A stretch of 64,000 nt of DNA, taken from positions 806,001 to 870,000 of the forward strand of contig NZ_CP018097.1 in assembly GCF_001886695.1 (NCBI RefSeq), written 5' to 3'. Under the pieces are notes generated by a model, which saw nothing but the letters and a program-made list of their open reading frames with translations, was not told the origin of the DNA and made no database searches. Position 1 is the first letter of the stretch, and every line of letters begins with the position of its first letter. The DNA comes from Aurantiacibacter gangjinensis (GTDB lineage Bacteria; Pseudomonadota; Alphaproteobacteria; Sphingomonadales; Sphingomonadaceae). A program made the translations under genes and the position numbers. Of the stretch, positions 19,869 through 28,772 are shown in pieces.

Positions 19869-20666
19869 ATGGGTTATGATCGAGGACGTCGAGGTCGGGG
19901 TCGCGACAAGCGAGACAATATCGGTGAAGAAGGGTTCGATCCCTTTATGGACGGTTCCCCTCCCGGCGATGGCGGCGGCTGGCGCGATGGCGGCAATGAC
20001 CGCGGCGGATATGGCGGCGGTGGCGGCGGTGGTCGCTTCAACGACGATCGCGGCGGTGGCAGCGGTGGCGGCTACGGCGGCGGAAACCGTGGCGGCTATG
20101 GCGGCGGTGGCGGCAATCGCGGTGGCGGTTTTGGCGGCGGCGACCGCGGCGGACCGCGCGGCGGTGGTGGCAGCGGCATGCCGGCACAGGTCGTCGGTAC
20201 CGGCCAGGGCAAGGTAAAGTTCTTCAACGCCCAGAAAGGCTTCGGCTTCATCCAGCGCGATGAGGGCGGCGAGGACGTTTTCGTGCATATCAGCCAAGTC
20301 GAACGTGCCGGGCTGGAAGGCCTCGCCGAAGGGCAGGAGCTGCAATTCAACCTCGTCGATCGCGGCGGAAAGATCTCTGCAGCCGACATCCAGGTCGTCG
20401 GCGACGTTATCGAGGCACCGGCGCGTGCTCCGCAGCGCGAGCTGACCGGTGAGAAAGCCGTGGGCACCGTCAAGTTCTTCAATTCCATGAAGGGCTTCGG
20501 CTTCATCACGCGCGACGACGGCAAGGAAGATGCTTTCGTCCATATCAGCGCGGTGGAGCGTTCGGGCCTTCCCGGCATTGCCGAAGGCGACCGGTTCGAA
20601 TTCGATCTGGAAGTCGATCGCCGTGGCAAGCACTCGGCCGTCAACCTGGTGCCTGTCCAGGGCTGA
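19869..20666 (+). CDS. Tandem cold-shock-domain protein with Gly/Arg-rich N-terminus
   Basis: 265 residues. The first 110 or so are Gly-rich with RGG-like and GGYGG repeats and a basic start (MGYDRGRRGRGRDKRD). Two complete cold-shock domains follow: GKVKFFNAQKGFGFIQRD...VFVHIS (about 118-182) and GTVKFFNSMKGFGFITRD...AFVHIS (about 200-263), both with intact RNP1 and RNP2 motifs. It should bind single-stranded RNA/DNA. The ATG at 19869 is preferred over a TTG four codons upstream. A leader of over 100 bases lies upstream; a hairpin pair follows. Confidence 0.88.
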   Translation: MGYDRGRRGRGRDKRDNIGEEGFDPFMDGSPPGDGGGWRDGGNDRGGYGGGGGGGRFNDDRGGGSGGGYGGGNRGGYGGGGGNRGGGFGGGDRGGPRGGGGSGMPAQVVGTGQGKVKFFNAQKGFGFIQRDEGGEDVFVHISQVERAGLEGLAEGQELQFNLVDRGGKISAADIQVVGDVIEAPARAPQRELTGEKAVGTVKFFNSMKGFGFITRDDGKEDAFVHISAVERSGLPGIAEGDRFEFDLEVDRRGKHSAVNLVPVQG

Positions 20667-20681
20667 GGATACAGTGCGGTG

Positions 20682-20710
20682 GCGGCCGGTCATGCGTTTG
20701 ACCGGCCGCG
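20682..20710 (+). other. Long hairpin after the cold-shock gene
   Basis: GCGGCCGGTCA pairs with TGACCGGCCGC (11 bp, 6-base loop TGCGTT minus overlaps), with a further GTGGC/GCCAC outer pairing after a bulge. No T-run follows, so it is more likely a 3'-end stability element than a terminator. Confidence 0.55.
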
Positions 20711-20748
20711 CCACTATGCATAGAGGCCTGCCCTAAGGCCAGTCTGGC

Positions 20749-20772
20749 GCGGCCCTTGGCGGGGCCGCTTTT
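20749..20772 (+). terminator. Rho-independent terminator before argD
   Basis: GCGGCCC pairs with GGGCCGC over TTGGCG, followed by TTTT-G-TTTT. It ends the cold-shock transcript 30 bases before the argD start. Confidence 0.75.
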
Positions 20773-20802
20773 GTTTTGAGGGATTGGGAGAGGAGCCCTT
20801 TC

Positions 20803-21993
20803 ATGACCATCACACCGCTCATGCCCGTCTATCCGCGCTGCGGCGTCCGCCCGGTGGAGGGCGATCATTGTCACCTGATCGACGAGAACGGCACGCGCTA
20901 TCTCGACTTTGCGTCGGGCATCGCGGTGAACCTGCTGGGCCACAGCCACAAGGGGCTGATTTCGGCAATCCAGGACCAGGCGTCGCGCCTGATGCACGTC
21001 TCCAACCTCTATGGCAGTCCGCAGGGCGAGGCGCTGGCACAGAAGCTGGTGGATCACACATTTGCCGACACGGTGTTCTTCACCAATTCGGGCGCGGAGT
21101 CGGTGGAATGCGCGATCAAGACGGCGCGCGCCTACCACCAGCACGAAGGCAATGAAGAACGCTTCGAGATCATCACTTTCAAGAACGCCTTCCATGGCCG
21201 CACGATGGCGACGATCAGCGCGTCCAATCAGGAAAAGATGCACAAGGGGTTCAACCCGCTGCTGCCTGGTTTCACATATGTTGAGTTCGACGATCTGGAA
21301 GGCGCGAAAGCGGCCATCGGTCCGCATACCGCAGGCTTTCTGGTCGAACCTATCCAAGGTGAGGGCGGTATCCGTCCGGCGAGCGAAGGCTTCATGAAGG
21401 GCCTGCGCGAATTGGCCGACGAGCATGACCTGATGCTGGCCCTGGACGAGGTGCAATGCGGCGTGGCGCGCACCGGCAAGCTTTTCGCGTACGAGAATTA
21501 CGGCATTGAGCCCGATATCCTCGCCAGTGCCAAGGGTCTGGGCGGTGGCTTCCCGATGGGCGCTTGCCTCGCGACTGAAAAGGCGGCGCGGGGCATGGTC
21601 TTCGGCACGCATGGGTCCACTTACGGCGGCAACCCGCTCGCCATGGCGGCGGGCAATGCCGTGATGGATGCCGTCGCCAATCCGGAATTTCTGGAAGAGG
21701 TGCGGGCCAAGGGAGAGCGCCTGCGCAGCCGCATCGAGCAGTTCATCGGAAATTATCCCGACCTGTTCGAGAGCGTGCGCGGAATGGGCCTGATGCTTGG
21801 CATCCGCATGAAGGTCGAGCCGAGACCGTTCATGGTGCACCTGCGTGACAATCACGAGCTGCTGATGGTCGCAGCGGGCGATCACACGCTGCGCGTTTTG
21901 CCGCCGTTGGTTATCGGCGATGCAGAGATGGACGAGTTCTTCGAAAAACTGTCCGCCGGTGCCGCATCCTTCAAGGTGCCGGAAGCCGCCTGA
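20803..21993 (+). CDS. argD: Acetylornithine aminotransferase
   Basis: PLP enzyme of arginine synthesis (N-acetylglutamate semialdehyde to acetylornithine; may also serve in lysine synthesis). 396 residues with [20 protein letters not shown], the PLP Asp in [20 protein letters not shown] and the Schiff-base Lys in [16 protein letters not shown] at 20803 preceded by GAGAGGAG; an upstream TTG overlaps the terminator. The stop overlaps the argF start (TGATG), so argD-argF are coupled. Confidence 0.95.
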   Translation: MTITPLMPVYPRCGVRPVEGDHCHLIDENGTRYLDFASGIAVNLLGHSHKGLISAIQDQASRLMHVSNLYGSPQGEALAQKLVDHTFADTVFFTNSGAESVECAIKTARAYHQHEGNEERFEIITFKNAFHGRTMATISASNQEKMHKGFNPLLPGFTYVEFDDLEGAKAAIGPHTAGFLVEPIQGEGGIRPASEGFMKGLRELADEHDLMLALDEVQCGVARTGKLFAYENYGIEPDILASAKGLGGGFPMGACLATEKAARGMVFGTHGSTYGGNPLAMAAGNAVMDAVANPEFLEEVRAKGERLRSRIEQFIGNYPDLFESVRGMGLMLGIRMKVEPRPFMVHLRDNHELLMVAAGDHTLRVLPPLVIGDAEMDEFFEKLSAGAASFKVPEAA

Positions 21994-22952
21994 TGGCGGA
22001 TGACGCGCTCGATCTTGCGCCGGTCGTCCGGAATTTCCTCGACCTGTCGGATGCGGGCGGTGAAACCATCGCCTCCATGATCGACGACGCCATCGTGCGT
22101 AAGGCCGCGCGACGCGGCCTGCCGAAAGGCGCGCCCGATAGCGACAAGCCTCTTGCAGGCCATGTTCTGGCGATGGTGTTCGAAAAAAGCTCGACCCGCA
22201 CGCGCGTCAGTTTCGATATCGCGATGCGCCAGCTCGGCGGAAGCGCGCTGATTCTGGATGCATCGACTTCGCAACTGGGTCGCGGCGAAAGCATTGCCGA
22301 TACGGCGCGCGTTCTCAGCCGCATGGCCGATGCCATCATGGTCCGCACCGATGACCATACGAAGATCGAGGAGATGGCGGCCCACGCGCATGTTCCCGTG
22401 ATCAACGGTCTGACCGACCGCTCCCATCCCTGCCAGATCGTCGCCGACCTGCTGACGATGATCGAACATCGCAAGGCGCTGCCGGGACTGGAAGTCGCGT
22501 GGTTCGGAGATGGCAATAATGTGCTGCATTCCGTGCTGGAGGCGGCGGCGCTGATGAAGTTCAACGTGCGCGTAGCAACGCCGAAGGGCTATGCGCCGGA
22601 CGCCGAATTCGTGCGTATGGCGCGCGCTGCCGGCAGCACTGTTAGGCTTACGCATGATGCGGCGGCAGCGGCGAAGGATGCAGACGTCATCGTCACCGAT
22701 ACATGGGTGTCGATGGGGCAGGAACATGCCGATGAAAAGCTGGCCGCGATGCAGCCCTATCGCGTCGATGCCGCGCTGATGGCGCATGCGAAGCCTGATG
22801 CGATTTTCCTGCATTGCCTACCCGCCCATGTGGGCGACGAAGTCAGCAGCGATGTATTCGAAGGCCCGCAATCGGTGGTGTTCGACGAAGCGGAGAACCG
22901 CATCCACGCGCAGAAATCCATCCTGCTGTGGTGCTTCGGGAAGCTGGGCTAG
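21993..22952 (+). CDS. argF: Ornithine carbamoyltransferase
   Basis: Converts ornithine and carbamoyl phosphate to citrulline. 319 residues with the carbamoyl-phosphate motif [13 protein letters not shown], the ornithine-side [21 protein letters not shown], and the HCLP motif in [12 protein letters not shown]. Directly coupled to argD by the shared stop/start and followed 30 bases later by hslO, the classic sphingomonad/alphaproteobacterial order argD-argF-hslO. Confidence 0.96.
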   Translation: MADDALDLAPVVRNFLDLSDAGGETIASMIDDAIVRKAARRGLPKGAPDSDKPLAGHVLAMVFEKSSTRTRVSFDIAMRQLGGSALILDASTSQLGRGESIADTARVLSRMADAIMVRTDDHTKIEEMAAHAHVPVINGLTDRSHPCQIVADLLTMIEHRKALPGLEVAWFGDGNNVLHSVLEAAALMKFNVRVATPKGYAPDAEFVRMARAAGSTVRLTHDAAAAAKDADVIVTDTWVSMGQEHADEKLAAMQPYRVDAALMAHAKPDAIFLHCLPAHVGDEVSSDVFEGPQSVVFDEAENRIHAQKSILLWCFGKLG

Positions 22953-22982
22953 CGCGCTTTTAATCCGCGCGATGCGCCCCAT

Positions 22983-23888
22983 ATGCGGCGCATGACGGAA
23001 AAGACCCCCACCACATACACTGACGAACTGCTCGGCTTCGCGATCCCATCGCGCAATTCGCGCGGGCGCTGCGTTCGCCTCGGACCTGTGCTCGATGAGA
23101 TACTGGCTGCGCACGATTACGCGCCTTCGCTCAAGCATTGCTTGGCCGAAGCGCTCGTGCTGACGACAATGATGGGCGGACTGCTGAAGGGGGAGGACGA
23201 CCAGATCACCGTACAGGCGCAGGGCGAAGGCGGCATCGTATCGCTACTGGTCTGCGATTACCGCGACGGGAAGCTGCGCGGCTATGTCGACCATGACCCC
23301 GAAAAGCTCGCCGAAAGCGGCGCCAATCCCTCGCTCGAAAGCCTGTTTGGAAAGGCGCATCTTGCGATCACTTTCGACATCGCGAAGACCGGCAAACGCT
23401 ATCAGGGCATCGTGCCGCTGGAAGGCGCAACGCTATCTGCTGCGGTGGAAAGCTATTTCCGGCAGAGCGAGCAGATCCCGACGCTGATACGCACTGCAAT
23501 CTCTTCGAGCGGCGCGCAGACGCTCGCCGCCGGCTTCCTGGTCCAGCATATGCCGGAAGGCGAAGAGGGGCGGGAAAGGCTGCATGTCCGGCTCGATGAT
23601 CCCGAGTGGGAGCATGTGTCGATCATGGCCGAGAGCCTGCGGCACGAGGAGTTGGTCGAGCGCGATCTGTCTTTGGAAGAGATCGTGTGGCGCCTCTATC
23701 ATGAGGAAGACAAGGTGCTCATCATGCCGGGCCATGCGATCGCCAAGGGGTGTCGCTGCACGGAAGCGCATTTCGAGGATGTGCTGGCTCGCTTCCCGAA
23801 GGAAGACCGGCGCGAGATGGCGGACGAGGACGGGATAATCATGGTCGATTGTGCGTTCTGTTCGAAGGTCTTCGCGATCCAGGACTAA
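22983..23888 (+). CDS. hslO: Redox-regulated chaperone Hsp33
   Basis: Holdase activated by oxidation of a zinc centre. 301 residues; the zinc ligands are present as GCRCTEAHF (CxC) and DCAFCSKVF (CxxC) near the C-terminus. The N-terminal half holds the substrate domain with MMGGLLKGEDDQITVQAQG. Two starts are possible, 22983 and 22992 (MTEKT); neither has a strong ribosome binding site, and translation may continue from argF. Alphaproteobacterial argF-hslO linkage supports the call. Confidence 0.94.
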   Translation: MRRMTEKTPTTYTDELLGFAIPSRNSRGRCVRLGPVLDEILAAHDYAPSLKHCLAEALVLTTMMGGLLKGEDDQITVQAQGEGGIVSLLVCDYRDGKLRGYVDHDPEKLAESGANPSLESLFGKAHLAITFDIAKTGKRYQGIVPLEGATLSAAVESYFRQSEQIPTLIRTAISSSGAQTLAAGFLVQHMPEGEEGRERLHVRLDDPEWEHVSIMAESLRHEELVERDLSLEEIVWRLYHEEDKVLIMPGHAIAKGCRCTEAHFEDVLARFPKEDRREMADEDGIIMVDCAFCSKVFAIQD

Positions 23889-23971
23889 GGGCCTGCGTTA
23901 ACGCTTTATCGCCCATACGGGGCAATTGGCCGCTCATCGCTGCCGTGGTATGGGACGGAGAGAAGGTAGGA

Positions 23972-24382
23972 ATGGGCATGATTGGAATACGGCTCGGTCT
24001 CGGATTTGCCAGCGCTGCGCTTGCGGCGGCCCTCGCGCTGACGCCGGTTGCCGCGCAGGCGCCGGAGCTTGCCATGCTCGACCGGCTCGAGCGTGGGCAG
24101 TGGGAATTGCGCCTGCGTTCCGACGGCTCGCGTTCCCGGATATGCGTGCGGTCGGGCCGCGAACTCATTCAGATCCGCCATCGCCAGCCGGGGTGCGAGC
24201 GTTTTGTTGTCCAGGACGACCCGAACGAAGTGACCGTGCAATACACTTGTCGGGGCAATGGATACGGGCGGACGACCATCCGGCGGGAGGGCGCCGGGCT
24301 TGTGCAGGTTCGCAGTCGGGGAATCGAAGGCGGCCGGCCATTCTCCGTGGAAGGCGAAGCGCGCCGCGTGGGTAGCTGTTAA
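23972..24382 (+). CDS. Secreted protein, DUF3617-like
   Basis: 136 residues. A signal peptide (GLGFASAALAAALALTPVAA-QA, about 8-29) leads a small mature domain beginning ERGQWELRLRSDGSRSRICV, with Cys residues placed as in DUF3617-type periplasmic proteins (ICV, PGCERF, YTCRG, GSC). Function unknown. I start at the ATG at 23972 (AAGG upstream); a longer open frame to 23750 overlaps hslO in another frame and is not supported. Confidence 0.65.
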   Translation: MGMIGIRLGLGFASAALAAALALTPVAAQAPELAMLDRLERGQWELRLRSDGSRSRICVRSGRELIQIRHRQPGCERFVVQDDPNEVTVQYTCRGNGYGRTTIRREGAGLVQVRSRGIEGGRPFSVEGEARRVGSC

Positions 24383-24421
24383 GCCTTGCCCGCCTTGGGG
24401 CGAGAACCTACCGCCTCTTGC

Positions 24422-25120
24422 ATGACTGAATTAGCGAAAATCGGCGTCATCCTGCTGTCCGGCGGCCTTGATTCGATGGTCACGGCAGCTCTGGCCAAGG
24501 AACAGGGCTATCGCCTGCATGCTCTCACGATCGATTATGGGCAGCGGCACGTTCGCGAATTGCAGTCCGCGCGCGCTATCGCTGACAAGCTCGGCGTGGA
24601 GCGGCATGTGTCCTTGCCGCTCGACTTGCGGCAATTCGGCAAATCGGCGCTGACCGACGATATCGACGTCCCCAAGTCCGGCGTCGGCAACGACATTCCT
24701 GTAACCTATGTGCCTGCGCGTAACTTGCTCTTCCTCGCGTTGACGACCGCCTTTGCCGAAAGCGCGGGATCGAGCGATATTTTCATCGGCGTAAATGCGC
24801 TCGACTATTCGGGCTATCCCGATTGTCGCCCGGAATTCATTGCGAGTTTCGCAGAAACGGCGCGCCTTGGCACGAAGCAGGGCGTCGAAGGATCGCCGTT
24901 CGAGATCCACGCGCCTCTCCAGCATATGACGAAGGCCGAGATTGCGCGTGAATGCGCGCGGTTGGGCTTGGATGCCAGCTGGAGCTGGTCATGCTACGAC
25001 CCGACGGCAGACGGCCTTGCGTGCGGCCTGTGCGACAGCTGCAGGCTGCGCCGGAAGGGCCTCGCAGAGGCGGGCGTGGTGGATTCGACGCGCTACGCTG
25101 CGACGCCGGATCGGGCCTAG
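24422..25120 (+). CDS. queC: 7-cyano-7-deazaguanine synthase
   Basis: Makes preQ0 for queuosine. 232 residues with the PP-loop LLSGGLDSMVTAALAKE and the zinc cysteines SCYDPTADGLACGLCDSC (C and CGxCxxC). The ATG at 24422 gives the family length; 24386 would add 12 residues. queD, queE and queF are not in the window. A glutamyl-Q tRNA(Asp) synthetase, which acts on the finished queuosine, is at 55884. The end overlaps sodC by four bases (convergent). Confidence 0.95.
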   Translation: MTELAKIGVILLSGGLDSMVTAALAKEQGYRLHALTIDYGQRHVRELQSARAIADKLGVERHVSLPLDLRQFGKSALTDDIDVPKSGVGNDIPVTYVPARNLLFLALTTAFAESAGSSDIFIGVNALDYSGYPDCRPEFIASFAETARLGTKQGVEGSPFEIHAPLQHMTKAEIARECARLGLDASWSWSCYDPTADGLACGLCDSCRLRRKGLAEAGVVDSTRYAATPDRA

Positions 25121-25647
25121 CTTTCCGAGAACACGCCGCATGCGATACGCGCTCCGGCAGCGCCTGCCGGATCGGTGCGATAATCGTCGGGCCCTTCGTG
25201 AACGACCAGCGCTGTGCCATCGCCGTCGAAGATTTGCGGGAGTACTTCGGCGCTGCGTCCCCGCAGTATCGCGCTCATCGAACCACTGCCATCGGAGCCG
25301 ATCTCGATATTGGGCAGGTCGCCCAGATGCGCGCCTTGCGGATTGAGCGTACCATGCTGGTTGTCGCCGGGATTGAGGTGGCCGCCGGCGGAGGTGAAGT
25401 CGCCCGCGCTGCAATCGCCGGTGGTGTGGAGGTGGACTGCGCTCGTGCCTGCGGGCAAGCTTGTGAAGGAGACCGACAGCGTTACTTCTCCGGCGAGGGA
25501 GTAGAGGTTCGCCACGCCGACTTGTTCGCCTGCGCGATTGAGTACAGACGCAGTTCCGACGGTGTCAGCCGCTTGCTCGTAGACGGTGGAACAGGCCGAC
25601 AAGGCAGTTACGGCGATGGCGGCCAGTCCGAATTTCATAGCGCGCAT
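25117..25647 (-). CDS. sodC: Cu/Zn superoxide dismutase, lipoprotein form
   Basis: 176-residue periplasmic superoxide dismutase. The N-terminus ends in a lipobox TALSAC, so it should be tethered to a membrane. Metal ligands are visible: HLHTTGDC (HxH), GGHLNPGDNQHG, and ALVVHEGPDDY; the conserved disulfide partners are in GDC and RIACGVF. The ATG at 25647 is chosen because AGGGAG precedes it; 25662 would add five residues. It lies between the GTA cluster end and queC, convergent with queC. Confidence 0.92.
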   Translation of the reverse strand: MRAMKFGLAAIAVTALSACSTVYEQAADTVGTASVLNRAGEQVGVANLYSLAGEVTLSVSFTSLPAGTSAVHLHTTGDCSAGDFTSAGGHLNPGDNQHGTLNPQGAHLGDLPNIEIGSDGSGSMSAILRGRSAEVLPQIFDGDGTALVVHEGPDDYRTDPAGAAGARIACGVFSES

Positions 25648-25702
25648 GATGATCTCCCTCATGATTACGCTACGTCAACGCGAACCTCGTCATTTGTGTC
25701 CC

Positions 25703-26161
25703 TCAGGTCTGCGGTATGATCGCCGCTGCCTTGAGCACGTCAATAATCGCGGCGATGGCTGCGCGGCTCTCGACGTCTTCCACGCTACCGCCTGTAGCGG
25801 CTGAGACATTAGCGGCGCGCTGCCAGCCGCCGCGATAATTGATGAACTGCCCGGCATCGTCGTCGTAGAGCACCATGCCTTCTTGAGGCTGCGTGAACAG
25901 CCAGGTGCCGCTTTGATAGTGTGCCATCACATCGGGATGTCCGGACCAAGCGCCTGTGGGCTGGCTATCGACGATCCAGCTATCGCCCTCTTCCGGATTG
26001 GTAGGCGGGCCATTCGATACACCAAGCACGCGCATATGCAGCAGCGCATCCAGGCGGGCGAGTGCTTCATTGACCGTGATTTCTTTCTGCGCTTGGCCGC
26101 TGAACAGGTTCGGCAGGCCGAAGCGCGGCGTTTTGCTCGTGAAGGTATATGCGTCCGACAT
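25703..26161 (-). CDS. DUF2793 family protein at the end of the GTA cluster
   Basis: 152 residues beginning MSDAYTFTSKTPRFGLPNLF with SGQAQKEITVNEALARLDAL, the signature of DUF2793. Family members lie at the 3' end of GTA/prophage tail modules in alphaproteobacteria; a fibre or receptor-related role is a reasonable guess. Nine bases after the tip protein, so part of the GTA transcript. Confidence 0.82.
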   Translation of the reverse strand: MSDAYTFTSKTPRFGLPNLFSGQAQKEITVNEALARLDALLHMRVLGVSNGPPTNPEEGDSWIVDSQPTGAWSGHPDVMAHYQSGTWLFTQPQEGMVLYDDDAGQFINYRGGWQRAANVSAATGGSVEDVESRAAIAAIIDVLKAAAIIPQT

Positions 26162-26170
26162 GGGATCTCC

Positions 26171-28354
26171 TCAGGCGATATCGGTAAAAAGGGAAGCCGG
26201 TGAGCGCGCGTGGCTGCCGATTTGGCGGACCCACAATGCTTTGCCTGCATGGTCGGTCTGGAGTTTGCTCACTTCGGTCGGGGCGAGCTGAAGCTCGGGC
26301 AATGGGCTTTGCCACGCCATGTCCGGCTGGTCCGGATCGCCGATGCCAATCTCATAGAGCTCGCTCTGCTCGTTGAGCGGCACATCGACCACGCCATCCC
26401 AGGTCCAGCTGCCGCGCGAACGGCGTGTCCAGCACAATGTCCAGCCCCCATCCGCCCGTATCACGCACATGAGGCGGACCGGCGCAAGCGGGCGTCTGGT
26501 GGAGCCAAGCCCGGCGATCTCGGCACTGACCGCAGCGCTGTCGGCCAGGCCGATCGCTGCAACCGAGGTGCTGCTGCCGATTTTCGCCGGGTCGAGCACG
26601 AGCGGCTTGCCATCGAGAAGCACGAAATTCGCACCAGCGGGCACGGCCTGCTGCGCTAGATGTTCCGTCCCGCCGCGCCCCCGCAGAAGGCCGCGCAGCC
26701 GCCAACGGCCAATGCCAAGCGGTTCGGCAGCGCAGAACTGGATAATTTCGTCACCCAGAAGAGCGCGGTTCGCACCGTCGGCAATATCCTCGGCAGTCAC
26801 CGAGGACAGGAGAAAATCGGCCGAGCCGAGTTGCACTTCGACACTCGCTTGGCGATCAATGAAGGCCGCACTGCCCGGGGCGAGCGCGCTTTCGGCGTGA
26901 CCGATAATGCTGCGCCGTGTGCCCGTTCCGCCGATCGGCACCAGACTGCCGCCGCTCTCGGCGTAAAGCGTTGCGCCGGTCCATCCACTCGTTGCCGAAG
27001 AGGGGGCGGCGAAGATCTGGCGGACATCGCTGGAAGCGGTGCCATCCCAGGGCAGTTCAAAAGCCATGAGCAGGGTTTCTCCGGGAACCTCATCGCGCGG
27101 GGTGAGCGAGCGTCCCGCATCCGTGGTGGCGGGAACACCCTTCCGATGGGGAAGGCGGATGAGCTCCAGCTCCAGACCCGTGTCACGCCATTCCCACGCC
27201 TCGATACGCCATTTGCCGTGATGGCCCGGAACGGTGACCAAGCGGCCCGGCGTAAGGGCAGGATCGATTTCCGCGACGCGATAGGCGAGCATTTCCTGCG
27301 ACCAGCTGGCACGTTGCGCCGCGCCATCGGCAAGTTCGCGTGCCGTCCTCGCTGCCAGAGCGCCGGGAAATTCGAGAATACGGCTGCGGCCCTTGCGCGC
27401 CTGTCCGCCGGCGCGCTGTAGCCCTGGCTGGAAATCACGCTCGACATCGTAATATCGCATGCCAGTCGGCACGCGCATCGCGTCCGCGCGCTGCCGCCGT
27501 GAAAGGCCCTTGCTGCCGCCAAATGCGTCTGGCGAGGGGTCCACGACAGCAACCGGTAAAGTCGCAACGGGGTCGCTCTCTGGGTTGCCATCGAACAGGT
27601 CGAGACGCGACCGGCTTGTGTCGCACATGAAAGGATACGCCTGACCTATCGCACCAAGCGTGTCGCGAAGCGGCCCTCCGCCATCGGTGAACCCTTCCAG
27701 CGACGGTAGGTCTCGCGCAATCGCTTGCGGGGTATCGGCGGGCGCCGCCATGTCGGCGAGCGATACCTCGCCATCGTCGGCGACGATTTCGAATGTCAGA
27801 GCGGGAATGCGATTGCCGTAGTCGCCCAGCTGGAGGTCTTCGAAGACGCAATAGGCAAGCCCGCGATAGGCGGGGCACCGCGCGCCTTCCGCCGATGCCA
27901 GTAATGGATCGGGCAACTGGTCTCCGGTCCCATGATAGACCCGCAGTTCACCGCCGACCTTCAGGTCACCTGCTGCGCCGCGCAGCAAATTGCCATCGGC
28001 CCAGATGCGGCGCACGGAACGGATCGGACGACTGGCCAGCGCCACGGCAAAGCTGCTGGAATAGCTGTAGGTGGTCGTCGAGGGCTGACCCTTGCCGCCG
28101 CCTACATCCTCGCTGCTCTCGACCAGGTCGGTCGCCCAGATGATCGAGCCGGCAGCGCGCATGGTGCCGAAGTGGCGCGGCAAAGCAGCCCCGTAGCTTG
28201 AAGTGGTGACAGCCAGTTCTTCCAGACGCGGTCCCTCGCGATCGCCGGGGCCGAAGATCATCTGGTCGATCTGGCTGCCGATCATCGCGCCGATGGTAGA
28301 GCCGATCGGTCCGCCGATGGCTGTGCCGACCGCGGATAAAACGATAGTTGCCAT
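26171..28354 (-). CDS. GTA tail tip protein (gp15/megatron-like, short form)
   Basis: 727 residues. Begins MATIVLSAVGTAIGGPIGST with a hydrophobic Gly-rich N-terminus and the conserved GPRLEELAVTTSSYGAALPR and SIIWATDL, as in the Rhodobacter GTA gp15 tip protein and host-specificity proteins. The C-terminal part carries the phage-tail fold and beta-rich repeats. It is much shorter than the roughly 1,300 residues of Rhodobacter gp15, and I do not see the inserted TIM-barrel-like domain. The ATG at 28354 is preceded by AAAGGG; a longer frame extends into gp14 and is rejected. Confidence 0.86.
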   Translation of the reverse strand: MATIVLSAVGTAIGGPIGSTIGAMIGSQIDQMIFGPGDREGPRLEELAVTTSSYGAALPRHFGTMRAAGSIIWATDLVESSEDVGGGKGQPSTTTYSYSSSFAVALASRPIRSVRRIWADGNLLRGAAGDLKVGGELRVYHGTGDQLPDPLLASAEGARCPAYRGLAYCVFEDLQLGDYGNRIPALTFEIVADDGEVSLADMAAPADTPQAIARDLPSLEGFTDGGGPLRDTLGAIGQAYPFMCDTSRSRLDLFDGNPESDPVATLPVAVVDPSPDAFGGSKGLSRRQRADAMRVPTGMRYYDVERDFQPGLQRAGGQARKGRSRILEFPGALAARTARELADGAAQRASWSQEMLAYRVAEIDPALTPGRLVTVPGHHGKWRIEAWEWRDTGLELELIRLPHRKGVPATTDAGRSLTPRDEVPGETLLMAFELPWDGTASSDVRQIFAAPSSATSGWTGATLYAESGGSLVPIGGTGTRRSIIGHAESALAPGSAAFIDRQASVEVQLGSADFLLSSVTAEDIADGANRALLGDEIIQFCAAEPLGIGRWRLRGLLRGRGGTEHLAQQAVPAGANFVLLDGKPLVLDPAKIGSSTSVAAIGLADSAAVSAEIAGLGSTRRPLAPVRLMCVIRADGGWTLCWTRRSRGSWTWDGVVDVPLNEQSELYEIGIGDPDQPDMAWQSPLPELQLAPTEVSKLQTDHAGKALWVRQIGSHARSPASLFTDIA

Positions 28355-28364
28355 GGAAACCCTT

Positions 28365-28772
28365 TCAGTCGGTGACGAGGCGCCAATGCGCCGTACTGGG
28401 CCAGGCCAGCGTGGGCGGGCTGGCGACCACTCGGCCAAGCCCGGCATGAGCGTGGATGAGGTCGCCCCGCTCGCCGATGATGGCGAGATGCAATTGCGAC
28501 GCAGAGGGTGAGAGCAGGATGATGTCACCGGCGCTCTTCACGCCTTCCACCCGGCGGAGGGGGAGCCGAGCCAGCACGGAATCGAACTGCGCGATGGAGG
28601 CGGTTCGCATCCGGTAGGCTGGCAGCGGCGGTATAGTATGCCCGGAGTGCGAGAGGGCCAAGGCGACAAGTCCGACGCAATCGACGCCGCTTGCCGTATC
28701 GCGCCCGCGGAAACGAAATGGTGTGCCGATCAGCTGGGTCGCCGCTTCGGCGAAACGCATGGCAGTGGTCAC
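28365..28772 (-). CDS. GTA NlpC/P60 cell-wall peptidase (gp14)
   Basis: 135-residue cysteine peptidase that opens peptidoglycan during DNA delivery. The catalytic Cys is in SGVDCVGLVALAL and the His in SQLHLAIIGERG, followed by LIHAHAGLGRVV. Length and order after gp13 match Rhodobacter GTA gp14. I choose the GTG at 28772, which overlaps the gp13 stop as GTGA; an ATG four codons later is possible. Confidence 0.88.
   Translation of the reverse strand: MTTAMRFAEAATQLIGTPFRFRGRDTASGVDCVGLVALALSHSGHTIPPLPAYRMRTASIAQFDSVLARLPLRRVEGVKSAGDIILLSPSASQLHLAIIGERGDLIHAHAGLGRVVASPPTLAWPSTAHWRLVTD

Noticed and set aside
23750-23971. N-terminal extension of the DUF3617-like secreted protein
   Set aside because: It overlaps hslO in another frame and would bury the signal peptide; the ATG at 23972 has AAGG in front.
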